A DNA stretch of 11,059 nt, taken from the NCBI GenBank assembly GCA_035528295.1, contig DATKYY010000037.1, positions 1 through 11,059 on the forward strand. Direction: 5' to 3'. Of this stretch, positions 1 to 6,878 are shown one piece after another. The translations under genes and the position numbers were made by a program. Source of the stretch: G020353235 sp035528295. Lineage in GTDB: Bacteria > Chloroflexota > Dehalococcoidia > Dehalococcoidales > JAUYDJ01. The stretch's first letter is position 1. Each line of letters opens with the position of its first letter. The notes under the pieces were generated by a model that saw only the letters and a list, made by a program, of their open reading frames with translations, searched no databases and was not told the DNA's origin.

Positions 1-225
1 GTTGCAAAGCAAAGCGGCTTTAACCAGCGCTATTTAAAAGAGGTTCTTAATTGGTCTAATGTTGTAAGGGACTCTCGCAATGCTGTTCACTACGGGGCTG
101 ATCCAGCTACACAGAATACATATGAAAAGGTAGCAGCGTTACTTTTAGGGGCGGTTCCGAATTTACGAACCCTGTACACCATTCGCCAAGCAGCAGAAGA
201 GATAGCAAATGCTCAAAGTGCTTAG
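1..225 (+). CDS. C-terminal part of an unrecognised protein (5' end outside window)
   Basis: Reading frame 1 is open from the window edge to a TAG at 223–225, giving 74 residues. I do not recognise the family. The one notable motif is a charged RDSRNAVHYG segment at residues 29–38, which resembles the R-x(4–6)-H signature of HEPN-type nuclease or abortive-infection domains. That resemblance rests on a few residues only. By hand count the segment is about 45% GC, lower than the genes to its right, so it may have a different origin. It ends 85 bases before the 3' end of the tRNA-fMet gene, a common integration site, but no integrase or attachment repeat is visible. It is probably a real coding end; function is unknown. 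Confidence 0.6.
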   Translation, partial: VAKQSGFNQRYLKEVLNWSNVVRDSRNAVHYGADPATQNTYEKVAALLLGAVPNLRTLYTIRQAAEEIANAQSA

Positions 226-271
226 ATTAAACCCAGAGGCGCCACATTGCGAAACGGGGCCTGCCAAAACA

Positions 272-302
272 AAAAGGCACAGACATAGAATCTGTGCCTT
301 TT
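272..302. terminator. Bidirectional intrinsic terminator
   Basis: A perfect 12-bp inverted repeat (272–283 against 291–302) with a 7-nt loop has A residues on its left flank and T residues on its right. Read on the plus strand it ends the partial gene. Read on the minus strand it follows the tRNA-fMet 3' end by 7 nt and ends in a T-run, so it can serve both converging transcripts. Confidence 0.85.
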
Positions 303-309
303 ATCTTCT

Positions 310-384
310 TGGTAGCGGGGGTTGGATTCGAACCAACGACCTTCGGGTTATGAGCCCGACGAGCTTCCACTGCTCCACCCCGCG
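310..384 (-). tRNA. Initiator tRNA-fMet (anticodon CAU)
   Basis: The reverse complement folds as a 75-nt tRNA with an encoded CCA end. The 7-bp acceptor begins CGCGGGG, the D arm is GAGC…GCTC, the anticodon arm is TCGGG-CTCATAA-CCCGA, and the T arm is GTTGG-TTCGAAT-CCAAC. Two initiator hallmarks are present. Three consecutive G:C pairs sit at the bottom of the anticodon stem, and the first acceptor pair is unpaired, here C1·U72 where many bacteria have C1·A72. These separate it from elongator tRNA-Met and from tRNA-Ile with a modified CAU anticodon. It has its own promoter just upstream and a terminator just downstream. Confidence 0.95.
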
Positions 385-393
385 GTAGATTTT

Positions 394-422
394 AGTATAA
401 AGCCCGCCGAGAGGGGTGTCAA
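394..422 (-). promoter_or_regulatory. Sigma-70-type promoter for tRNA-fMet
   Basis: On the minus strand a perfect TTGACA (417–422) is followed after 17 nt by TATACT (394–399). This would start transcription a few bases before the tRNA 5' end at 384. The -35 box begins one base past the rarA stop codon. The tRNA can therefore be made independently of the upstream operon, although no terminator separates them. Confidence 0.75.
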
Positions 423-423
423 G

Positions 424-1869
424 CTACTTTACATCGGGCCCGATTTCGGGCGGCTTGCCCTTATGCTCTTTGGGCTTGCCGAAGTCTTTCAACCACGCCT
501 TCAGCCGGGTGATAACCTGCTTCTCATATCCCTGCTCGCTGGGGGTATAGTACTGCCTTCCCTGAAGGGAATCGGGCAGGTGCTGCTGCGGGACAAAGTG
601 CCCCGGGTAATCATGGGCATATTTATACCCCTCACCATAGCCCATCTCTTTCATCAATGAAGTTACCGGGTTGCGCAGGTGCAGCGGCACTGACTTATCC
701 GAGCTCAGCTTGATTTCTTCCTGGACCTTGGAGTACGCCTGATACAGGGAGTTGCTTTTGGGAGCGGTGGCCAGATAGACGGCAGCCTCGGCTAAAGCCA
801 GGTTGCCCTCGGGCATGCCGATAAAGTGGACCGCCTGCTGCGCCGCCATGGCGATAACCAGCGCCAGGGGGTCAGCCATACCGACATCTTCAGAGGCAAA
901 GCGCACCAGCCGGCGGGCAATATAAAGCGGGTCCTCCCCCGCCTCCAGCATTACAGCCAGCCAGTATAGAGCCGCGTTCGGGTCGGAGCCCCGCATCGAC
1001 TTGTGCAGGGCGGAGATAAGGTCAAAGTGCTTCTCACCGCCTTTATCATAGCGTACCGCCTTGTGCTGAAGCGCATCCTCAATAGTGGCTAGCGAAACAC
1101 GGCGCTTACCAGTCTCATCGGGGGGTGTGGCCAGGGCGGCAATCTCCAGGGCATTGAGGGCAATCCGGGCATCACTGTTGGACAGGGTGAGCAGGTGGTT
1201 CAGGGCGTCTGCGTCCAGCTCCACATTAAGCCCGCCCAGACCACGCATTTTATCTTTTAAGGCGCGGGTAATGATAACCTTAAGCTCATCCTGGTTAAGG
1301 GGGTTCAGGGTGAGGACCTGGCAGCGGGAAAGGAGCGGAGAGATAACCTCAAAAGAGGGGTTTTCGGTGGTGGCACCGATAAGGGTGACGGTGCCGTCCT
1401 CAACAAAGGGCAGAATGGCATCCTGCTGCGCCTTATTGAAGCGGTGAATCTCATCAATAAACAATATCGTCCGCTGCTGGGTCATCTGGTGACGTCCCTT
1501 GGCTCCCTCTATCAGCCGCCTCAGGTCGTTCACGCCGGCACTAACCGCGCTAATCGGGCTGAAGTGCGATTCGGTGGCACCGGCAATAATGTAAGCCAGG
1601 GTAGTCTTACCGCTGCCCGGTGGTCCCCACAGGATAATAGAAAATAGCCGATTGGCCTCAATCGCCTTCCTAAGCACCCGCCCCGCGCCGATGAGGTGCT
1701 GCTGGCCGACAAAATCATCGATAGTGGCCGGTCTCATGCGGGTGGCCAGTGGTGCCTGTTGCGTCTTTTGTTCCTCAGCCGGCGGCGCCTTCTCTTCCTC
1801 GGCCTTCTGTTTCCCAGTCGGCGGTGCTTTCTCTTCCTCAGCCTTCTGCTCAAACATATCCATACTCAT
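424..1869 (-). CDS. rarA: Replication-associated recombination protein A (RarA/MgsA), AAA+ ATPase
   Basis: This 481-residue protein is a clamp-loader-type AAA+ ATPase that acts at stalled replication forks (RarA/MgsA in bacteria, Mgs1/WRNIP1 in eukaryotes). Walker A is GPPGSGKT at 82–89, Walker B is DEIHRFN at 139–145, sensor 1 is TTEN at 167–170, and the SRC with its likely arginine finger is at 181–183. The rest matches the helical and tetramerisation regions of the family, and the length is slightly above usual. The excess lies at the N-terminus, where a 13-residue charged unit (QKAEEEKAPP plus three residues) is repeated twice at residues 8–33. A start at M1 has a G-rich SD (GGGGGG) nearby; M3 and M5 are alternatives. 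It lies 17 bp after the MEMO–AMMECR1 gene and is probably the last protein gene of that operon. Confidence 0.93.
   Translation of the reverse strand: MSMDMFEQKAEEEKAPPTGKQKAEEEKAPPAEEQKTQQAPLATRMRPATIDDFVGQQHLIGAGRVLRKAIEANRLFSIILWGPPGSGKTTLAYIIAGATESHFSPISAVSAGVNDLRRLIEGAKGRHQMTQQRTILFIDEIHRFNKAQQDAILPFVEDGTVTLIGATTENPSFEVISPLLSRCQVLTLNPLNQDELKVIITRALKDKMRGLGGLNVELDADALNHLLTLSNSDARIALNALEIAALATPPDETGKRRVSLATIEDALQHKAVRYDKGGEKHFDLISALHKSMRGSDPNAALYWLAVMLEAGEDPLYIARRLVRFASEDVGMADPLALVIAMAAQQAVHFIGMPEGNLALAEAAVYLATAPKSNSLYQAYSKVQEEIKLSSDKSVPLHLRNPVTSLMKEMGYGEGYKYAHDYPGHFVPQQHLPDSLQGRQYYTPSEQGYEKQVITRLKAWLKDFGKPKEHKGKPPEIGPDVK
1771..1848 (-). repeat. Two-copy 39-bp coding tandem repeat in the rarA N-terminus
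   Basis: Two adjacent 39-bp units encode QKAEEEKAPPTGK and QKAEEEKAPPAEE. The first ten residues are identical while the DNA differs at several synonymous positions, so the duplication is not brand new. It forms a charged, Pro-containing and probably disordered linker between the MDMFEQ start and the conserved PLATRMRP segment. Confidence 0.8.
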
Positions 1870-1886
1870 CGTCCACCCCCCTTTAA

Positions 1887-3197
1887 TTATTTATACCGCT
1901 TCACCTGAAAACGGTAGAGCTTTAGCGGCTCATCGGGGGCAATGCCCCCCTTAAGACAGCAGATTTCAATCTGCCGCTCCACGCTGTCCACCCCGGCCAG
2001 GTCAGGCAGAAGCAGCCCCTTCCGATAGCCACACTCCACGATAACCCCGTACTTCTTGGGGTCAAGCTGGCTCTTGTCTTTAATCAGCTCGGGCTTGGTC
2101 AGCACGTCCACGCTGTAGTCAAGCTCTTTCAGCTCATCGGGGTCAACCGGGGGGAAGCGGGGGTCTCGGGTAGCGGCGCGAATGGCATTGGCGATAATCT
2201 CCTCAGCCACATTCGCCTCCTGCGGCTCAAAGGTGCCGATACAGCCACGCAGCTCGCCCAATTTATGAATGCTGACAAAGGCGCCCGCCTTTGCCTTCAT
2301 TTCCGGGGTAAGCTCCTTAGGCGTCTCCAGGACTCGGCCACTCCTGGTATAGGTCTCCACCGTTTCCCGGGCCAGCCTTACCAGCGGCGACATAGCGGTG
2401 ATGATTATCCCGGCATAGCCGACCACCGCCGAATAATCGCCGGTGGTATCACCACTGGTCTGGTATTTGACCAGCTCGGCGCCGGTGGCACCCAGCTCTT
2501 TGGCGGCCGCAATAAGGCTGACGGTGGGGGCATAGCCGCACATTGATATATTCAGCTCATCGACCCGCTTCAACAGCTCATCCTCATTCAGCTCCAGTAT
2601 GGCTTCGATGGCCTGGGTATCCTTGTACTGCGCCGAGTCCTGCGGCTCATAGTGGGTCATATCACTGGAAGCCATGATGACCACTTCCTTGCCCGACTCT
2701 TTGACGGCCTGGGCAATCCCCTGCCCGATTTGCTTATAAACCTCACCGCCGGAGTGGGCAAGCACGATGGGCACTATCTTGATATCCGGTTTGAAATACT
2801 GCAGGAAGGGGAGCTGAACTTCAATAGAGTGCTCAAATTGATGGGCGATATGGTCTTCGGTTAAGTGGCTGGAGGCATTTAGAATCCGCTGGGCCAGTTC
2901 GGCATCAATCTCTACCTCCCCCAGGGGTGTTTTCCAGGCGCCCCTGGTCATGATGCTGAGCGGCTTGCCCATGCCGGTATGATTGGGCCCCATAATGATA
3001 AAGGTGTCTTTGAATTTAACCCTGGAGATAACCGCCCCCGCCACCGGTCCCGAGTAGATATAACCGGCGTGGGGGGAGACCAGACCGACTACCTCCTGTT
3101 TGGCTGCCTTGGCATCAACCATCATCTCAATCATTGCCCTGAGCTCTGCCGCCGAGCCGGGATAGAACTGCCCGGCGACCACTGGATTCCTAACCAT
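1887..3197 (-). CDS. AmmeMemoRadiSam system fused MEMO (AmrB) – AMMECR1 (AmrA) protein
   Basis: This 436-residue protein joins two families usually encoded separately. Residues 1 to about 265 are MEMO-like, related to the extradiol dioxygenase fold. SPHAGYIYSG is at 41–50, GPNHTG at 70–75, SSDMTHYE at 177–184 and SMCGY at 218–222. H43, H73, H182 and C220 correspond by motif to the metal-site residues of human MEMO1. Residues from about 270 to 436 are AMMECR1-like, with LRGCIG at 316–321 and DPRFPP at 345–350. The biochemical role of both families in bacteria is unsettled. The ATG start at 3195–3197 overlaps the amrS end by 8 bp, implying translational coupling, and a GGGGGG SD precedes it. 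The partnership with the radical SAM gene identifies the system. Confidence 0.93.
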   Translation of the reverse strand: MVRNPVVAGQFYPGSAAELRAMIEMMVDAKAAKQEVVGLVSPHAGYIYSGPVAGAVISRVKFKDTFIIMGPNHTGMGKPLSIMTRGAWKTPLGEVEIDAELAQRILNASSHLTEDHIAHQFEHSIEVQLPFLQYFKPDIKIVPIVLAHSGGEVYKQIGQGIAQAVKESGKEVVIMASSDMTHYEPQDSAQYKDTQAIEAILELNEDELLKRVDELNISMCGYAPTVSLIAAAKELGATGAELVKYQTSGDTTGDYSAVVGYAGIIITAMSPLVRLARETVETYTRSGRVLETPKELTPEMKAKAGAFVSIHKLGELRGCIGTFEPQEANVAEEIIANAIRAATRDPRFPPVDPDELKELDYSVDVLTKPELIKDKSQLDPKKYGVIVECGYRKGLLLPDLAGVDSVERQIEICCLKGGIAPDEPLKLYRFQVKRYK

Positions 3198-4233
3198 GAC
3201 GACCCCCCTTCACCTCAAGTGTCCTGAAGTTAAGTTCTGCCCCGCAGAACCGGCACCTTGAGTCCTCCAGGCCGACTACTTCCGTCTGATAGCCAAACCG
3301 CTGCACAACGGGCTTACCGCAGGCGTAGCAGATGGTGCTTTCACTCTTATGACCGGGAATATTGCCGGCATAAATAAACTTTAAACCGGCCCGGCGCCCG
3401 ATTTCACAGGCACGTTCCAGAGTGGCTACCGGGGTGGGGGGTAAATGCATCAGGTGGTGGTGGGGATAGAACCGGGTGACATGCCACGGGGTCAGCTCGC
3501 CCAGCTCACTCTTTATCCAGCCGGCGATACCCTCAAGCTGCTCGTCATCATCGTTCATGGTGGGGATGACATTGGTCACCACCTCAATGTGCATCTGCCA
3601 CTTATCTTTGGCCCGCTTGGCCACCGCCAGTATCTCCCGCCACTTGGGTACTTTGGCTAGCCCGCGATAGAAGGCGTCAGAAAAGCCCTTAATATCCACC
3701 CGCCAGGCATCAAGATAGGGCCCGATGGTATCCAGCGCCTCCGGGGTAGCGTAACCATTGGTCACATATACGGTATAAAGCCCGTTCTCCCTGGCGAGCC
3801 TGGCGCAGTCAAGGGTATATTCAAACCAGATGGTCGGCTCATTATAAGTCCAGGCAATGCCCTGGCACTGGTAGCGCCTGGCTATTTTAATTGCCTCTTC
3901 CGGCGGTAGCTCCCGACAGCCACGCCACATCGTCTTCTCGTCCACCGAGGAAATCTCCCAGTTCTGGCAGTGCTTGCAGTGGAAGTTACAGCCCAGGGTG
4001 CCCACGGAAAAAGCCAGGCTACCGGGAAAGAAGTGAAACAACGGCTTTTTCTCAATCGGGTCAACGGCTACCGAGGAAGCAAGGGCGTAGTTCAGGTTAT
4101 ATAAAACACCACCCTGATTCTGATACATCCCGCAAACCCCGAACCTGTCCTGCCCGATGCGGCAGCGCCACTGGCAGATGTGGCACCTTACTCTTGAGTC
4201 GGCTAGCTTCTCAGAGAGCATTGCCTGATGCAT
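3190..4233 (-). CDS. amrS: AmmeMemoRadiSam system radical SAM enzyme (AmrS)
   Basis: This is a 347-residue radical SAM protein of the pyruvate formate-lyase-activating-enzyme-like branch. The CxxxCxxC site for the [4Fe-4S] cluster is C82, C86 and C89 (CNFHCKHC). An N-terminal cysteine set (C17, C20, C24, C34) and a C-terminal pair of CxxC motifs (C302/C305 and C327/C330, zinc-ribbon-like) could bind further clusters or zinc. The enzyme presumably makes a 5'-deoxyadenosyl radical; its substrate is unknown. The ATG start has GAGGAG five nt upstream. It overlaps the MEMO–AMMECR1 gene by 8 bp, the typical partner arrangement. Oxygen-labile chemistry fits an anaerobic or microaerophilic host, but that is inference. 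Confidence 0.93.
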   Translation of the reverse strand: MHQAMLSEKLADSRVRCHICQWRCRIGQDRFGVCGMYQNQGGVLYNLNYALASSVAVDPIEKKPLFHFFPGSLAFSVGTLGCNFHCKHCQNWEISSVDEKTMWRGCRELPPEEAIKIARRYQCQGIAWTYNEPTIWFEYTLDCARLARENGLYTVYVTNGYATPEALDTIGPYLDAWRVDIKGFSDAFYRGLAKVPKWREILAVAKRAKDKWQMHIEVVTNVIPTMNDDDEQLEGIAGWIKSELGELTPWHVTRFYPHHHLMHLPPTPVATLERACEIGRRAGLKFIYAGNIPGHKSESTICYACGKPVVQRFGYQTEVVGLEDSRCRFCGAELNFRTLEVKGGRHG

Positions 4234-4309
4234 TCGCGCTCCTCAGGGCTAATTATATCACTCACCTATGGGCAATTATAGCCTCTGGCTTAATAGCCGG
4301 CTCATTCTC

Positions 4310-5215
4310 TCAGCTCAGATAGATTATGGTTATCCCGCTGAAAATCATCATAATCCCGATGAGCCGCATTACTTGCGTCCTGCGGTCAGCATGCCCCAGC
4401 AGAAAGGCGGGGGAGATACGGCTGAGGGCAAGGACGTAGATAAAGACAAATATGGGACGACTGCTGACAATGGTGGAAACCAGAGACACCGGCCCCCGCT
4501 GCATCGCCCAGAATAACAGCAGCATGCCTAATGCGGCCAGTATCTCGTTAAAAACAACAAAGGCCACCGCTTTACCCTGCCTGATGTTAGCCAGTTCTTT
4601 TAAAACGTGAGGGCGCAGTGAGATGAGCAGGAAAACGCCGGCCAGGCAGAAATTGTTGATGGCAAACATATTCCAGAAAGAAAGATAGCCCAAAGAGTAT
4701 TTGCTGGCCACGTCAGCCGTCGCCATAAACAGGCTGGAGCCGACGAGCAGGAGAATTTTTTTACTGAACCAGGGCACCGAGTTCCCCGGGCTCAGTCTAA
4801 CCGAGACCATCACCACCCCGGCGACGACAATAACTATGGCCATCCACTCCAGGTAATGTAACGCCTCCCCCAGGAGCGGTACCGCCATCATGGCCACAAA
4901 GACGGGGTAGGTATGGACCACCGGAATAACCCGTGAAACCTCCTCGGTTTTCAGGGCGTGGAAAACGATGCCCAGCGAGGTAGTGCGCAGTATGCCGGAG
5001 AAAATAGCGGCAAATAATGCCCCGGCGGCTAAACCCTGGGGTAAGGGAAAGAGGTAAATTACCGCCAGTCCAAAAACCAGAACCGCCAAACCCACCGGTA
5101 GCATATAAGCCCGTAAGCTCGGCATCCGCCGGGTGATAAGGTGGCTATCAACAACGTGAACCACCCCCAGCAGGGCGGCACTCAAGATAGCCAAACTAGC
5201 CCAATCAATCAGCAT
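4310..5215 (-). CDS. DMT-superfamily (EamA-like) membrane transporter
   Basis: This 301-residue, very hydrophobic protein has about ten predicted transmembrane helices: roughly 5–25, 36–56, 62–82, 94–114, 122–142, 152–172, 176–198, 216–235, 240–262 and 280–300. They form two five-helix halves typical of EamA/drug-metabolite transporters. Each half carries a family-like polar/proline segment (EEVSRVIPVVHTYP around 91–104 and a related GPVSLVSTIVSSRP in the second half). The substrate cannot be read from sequence. It is on the same strand as amrS with a 76-bp gap, so it may or may not share its operon. The ATG at 5213–5215 has only a weak G-rich SD. A poor promoter match (TTGCCT at 5255–5260, TAAACT at 5233–5238) lies upstream. 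Confidence 0.85.
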   Translation of the reverse strand: MLIDWASLAILSAALLGVVHVVDSHLITRRMPSLRAYMLPVGLAVLVFGLAVIYLFPLPQGLAAGALFAAIFSGILRTTSLGIVFHALKTEEVSRVIPVVHTYPVFVAMMAVPLLGEALHYLEWMAIVIVVAGVVMVSVRLSPGNSVPWFSKKILLLVGSSLFMATADVASKYSLGYLSFWNMFAINNFCLAGVFLLISLRPHVLKELANIRQGKAVAFVVFNEILAALGMLLLFWAMQRGPVSLVSTIVSSRPIFVFIYVLALSRISPAFLLGHADRRTQVMRLIGIMMIFSGITIIYLS

Positions 5216-5289
5216 AATAGCCCCAATCCCCTAGTTTACACTATGGGCGGCGTAAGGCAAACTTCAGGCTCACCACCCTGCCACCTCCC

Positions 5290-5319
5290 TTGACCACTTG
5301 ACCACCAAATAGCTACACT
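5290..5319 (+). promoter_or_regulatory. Candidate promoter for coaE
   Basis: TTGACC (5290–5295) is followed after 18 nt by TACACT (5314–5319), ending 11 nt before the coaE ATG. The -10 box is only a 4/6 match, so this is a moderate candidate. It lies in the divergent gap between the transporter and coaE. A second TTGACC at 5298–5303 is too close to this -10 to be used with it. Confidence 0.45.
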
Positions 5320-5330
5320 GAAAGTTAGCG

Positions 5331-5927
5331 ATGAAAATTATCGGACTTACCGGGGGCATAGCGAGCGGTAAGAGCACGGTGTCCCGATTTCTGGCTGAGA
5401 TGGGGGCAGTTATTATTAACGCCGACGAGGTAGCCCATGAAACCCTGAAGTCTGATATTGAGCTTCAGCAGGAAATAGTGGCTGATTTCGGTGACCAGAT
5501 TCTTACCACCGAGGGCAGGATTGACCGGGAGAGGCTGGGGGAAATCGTCTTCACCAACCCCGATGCTTTAGCCCGGCTCAACCGGATAATGCACCCCCGG
5601 CTTTATGAAATGGTCCGGGCACAGCTGGAAAATTACCGCCAGCAGAAAGTAAAAGTGGTCATCCTGGAAGTGCCGCTGCTGATTGAAGCGGGCTGGACGG
5701 CGCTGGTTGATGAAATCTGGGTTACGGTAGCCTCCGAGGCTACCGTGCTGGGCCGGCTGCAACAGCAGGTCGGGCTGTCGGCAAAGCAGGCTCTAGCCCG
5801 CATTGGCTCTCAAATGCCCGCTAAAGACAGAATAAAGCACGCCGATGTGGTCATAGATACCGACTGTAGCCTGGATGAACTTAAAGCTCGGGTCGCCAAG
5901 CCGTGGCAAGAGAGAGCTGGTATTTGA
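5331..5927 (+). CDS. coaE: Dephospho-CoA kinase
   Basis: This 198-residue P-loop kinase catalyses the last step of coenzyme A synthesis, the ATP-dependent 3'-phosphorylation of dephospho-CoA in the cytoplasm. The P-loop GGIASGKST is at 8–16, NADEVAH follows at about 30–36, LNRIMHP lies in the middle, and EVPLLIEAGW is the family's PLLFE-type motif. Length is normal. The SD is weak (GAAAG). The stop codon overlaps the -35 box of the rplU promoter, so coaE leads a plus-strand series that also holds the ribosomal protein genes, which have their own transcription start. Confidence 0.95.
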   Translation: MKIIGLTGGIASGKSTVSRFLAEMGAVIINADEVAHETLKSDIELQQEIVADFGDQILTTEGRIDRERLGEIVFTNPDALARLNRIMHPRLYEMVRAQLENYRQQKVKVVILEVPLLIEAGWTALVDEIWVTVASEATVLGRLQQQVGLSAKQALARIGSQMPAKDRIKHADVVIDTDCSLDELKARVAKPWQERAGI

Positions 5928-5953
5928 CACTTCACCAGCGTAATTGGTAGAAT
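5924..5953 (+). promoter_or_regulatory. Near-consensus promoter for rplU–rpmA–rpmE
   Basis: TTGACA (5924–5929, perfect) and TAGAAT (5948–5953, 5/6) are 18 nt apart. The -35 box contains the coaE stop codon. Transcription would begin near 5960, leaving a leader of about 16 nt. This matters for the start call: the only upstream in-frame ATG of rplU (5952–5954) lies inside the -10 box and would not be on the mRNA. Confidence 0.75.
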
Positions 5954-5975
5954 GTTTAGGTTTGGGAGGCTTCCG

Positions 5976-6362
5976 ATTTACGCTATTATTGATATTGGCA
6001 GTAAGCAGTACCGGGTAACCCCGGGGCAAATCATAGATGTTGACCGTCTGAATGTAGCCGAGGGCAATACCGTTGAACTGGACCGGGTTTTGCTCATTGG
6101 TGACGGTGACGAGGTAACAGTAGGCACCCCCACGGTGGCGGGAGCCAAGATATTGGCCACCCTGCAGGGGGAAGGCAAGGGCAAGAAGATTATCGTTTTT
6201 AAGTACAAGCCCAAGGTGCGCTACCGCAAGAAGACCGGGCACCGCCAGCTCTACAGCCGGCTGGTCATTGACAAAATAGTCAAGCCGGGAGCAAAAGAAG
6301 AGAAGCCGGTTAAGAAGGCTCCGCGACGCAGTAAGAAAGAGGTGACCAAGAGTGGCGCATAA
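5976..6362 (+). CDS. rplU: Large ribosomal subunit protein bL21, probable AUU start
   Basis: This is ribosomal protein L21, which binds 23S rRNA. The product is 128 residues from the chosen start. The hallmark YAII…KQYRV opens the protein, and a Lys-rich segment (KYKPKVRYRKKTGHRQ) follows in the middle. The family normally begins M-Y-A-I-I, and here the codon in the Met position is ATT (5976–5978). GGGAGG at 5964–5969 gives an ideal 6-nt spacing to it. The ATG at 5952 would add eight non-family residues and lies in the promoter, so I prefer AUU. The C-terminus carries a basic extension of about 25 residues beyond a typical 103-residue L21. It overlaps rpmA by 11 bp. Confidence 0.9.
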   Translation: MYAIIDIGSKQYRVTPGQIIDVDRLNVAEGNTVELDRVLLIGDGDEVTVGTPTVAGAKILATLQGEGKGKKIIVFKYKPKVRYRKKTGHRQLYSRLVIDKIVKPGAKEEKPVKKAPRRSKKEVTKSGA

Positions 6363-6603
6363 GAAGGCAGGCGGTTCCAGCCGCCTGGGTCGGGATAGCC
6401 AGTCCCAGCGCCTGGGCGTAAAGAGATTTGCCGGGCAGCAGGTAAATGCCGGGACGATACTGGTCCGGCAGCGGGGTACCCGCATCCACCCCGGCGATAA
6501 TGTCGGTGTCGGCAAAGACTATACCATCTACGCCCTGATTAATGGCGTGGTCAAATTTGAGCCGACCAGCAATAACCGCAGAAAGGTCAGCGTTTACGCT
6601 TAA
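6352..6603 (+). CDS. rpmA: Large ribosomal subunit protein bL27
   Basis: This 83-residue L27 has the classic N-terminal MAHKKAGGSS, which reaches toward the peptidyl transferase centre. There is no Firmicutes-type cleavable N-terminal extension. The core matches the family (GVKRFAGQQVNAGTILVRQRG). The start is GTG at 6352–6354 with AGGTG 7 nt upstream, inside the end of rplU; the 11-bp overlap implies coupled translation. Gene order rplU–rpmA is near universal in bacteria. Confidence 0.96.
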   Translation: MAHKKAGGSSRLGRDSQSQRLGVKRFAGQQVNAGTILVRQRGTRIHPGDNVGVGKDYTIYALINGVVKFEPTSNNRRKVSVYA

Positions 6604-6608
6604 GTAAC

Positions 6609-6815
6609 ATGAAGGACAAGATTCACCCTAATTACTATACTGATGCCAAGGTAATTTGCGCCTGTGGCAATACTTTTACTACCGGCTCCACCAGGAAGGA
6701 GCTAAAGGTCGAGGTGTGCAGCCAGTGCCACCCCTTTTTCACCGGCGAGCGTCGGGTAATGGACACCGCCGGGCGGGTGGAACGGTTCAGACGCCGCTAC
6801 AAGCTACAGGGCTAA
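6609..6815 (+). CDS. rpmE: Large ribosomal subunit protein bL31, zinc-binding type
   Basis: This 68-residue L31 has the zinc ligands of the C+ form (C17, C19, C37, C40), so it is not the zinc-independent paralogue made under zinc starvation. MKDKIHPNY opens it as in the family, and CSQCHPFFTG is the diagnostic motif. It starts 5 bp after the rpmA stop with no clear SD, so it probably relies on translational coupling. A terminator follows. Confidence 0.96.
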   Translation: MKDKIHPNYYTDAKVICACGNTFTTGSTRKELKVEVCSQCHPFFTGERRVMDTAGRVERFRRRYKLQG

Positions 6816-6842
6816 ATGAAATAGCTAGCAATAAAATAGGGG

Positions 6843-6874
6843 AGGAGCAGCGCCGGAGACTGCTCCTTTTTGTT
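6843..6874 (+). terminator. Intrinsic terminator or attenuator between rpmE and DUF1385
   Basis: GGAGCAG (6844–6850) pairs with CTGCTCC (6860–6866), extended by an A-T pair, with a 9-nt loop and then TTTTTGTTT. It ends the ribosomal protein transcript. The T-tract reaches to within about 5 nt of the DUF1385 ATG, and the left arm lies in a GGAGGAG sequence that would be a strong SD if unpaired. It could therefore work as an attenuator. Confidence 0.8.
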
Positions 6875-6878
6875 TATT

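Noticed and set aside
4252..4280. Two minus-strand TATAAT hexamers before amrS (4252–4257 and 4275–4280)
   Set aside because: Neither has a -35 box at a usable distance; AT-rich intergenic sequence explains them.
5952..5975. ATG-initiated longer form of rplU
   Set aside because: The ATG lies inside the -10 box of the gene's own promoter, has no good SD, and adds eight residues foreign to the L21 family.
5793..6515. 240-residue minus-strand open frame across coaE, rplU and rpmA
   Set aside because: It is antisense to three clear conserved genes and its translation resembles no family; a shadow of GC-rich codon use.
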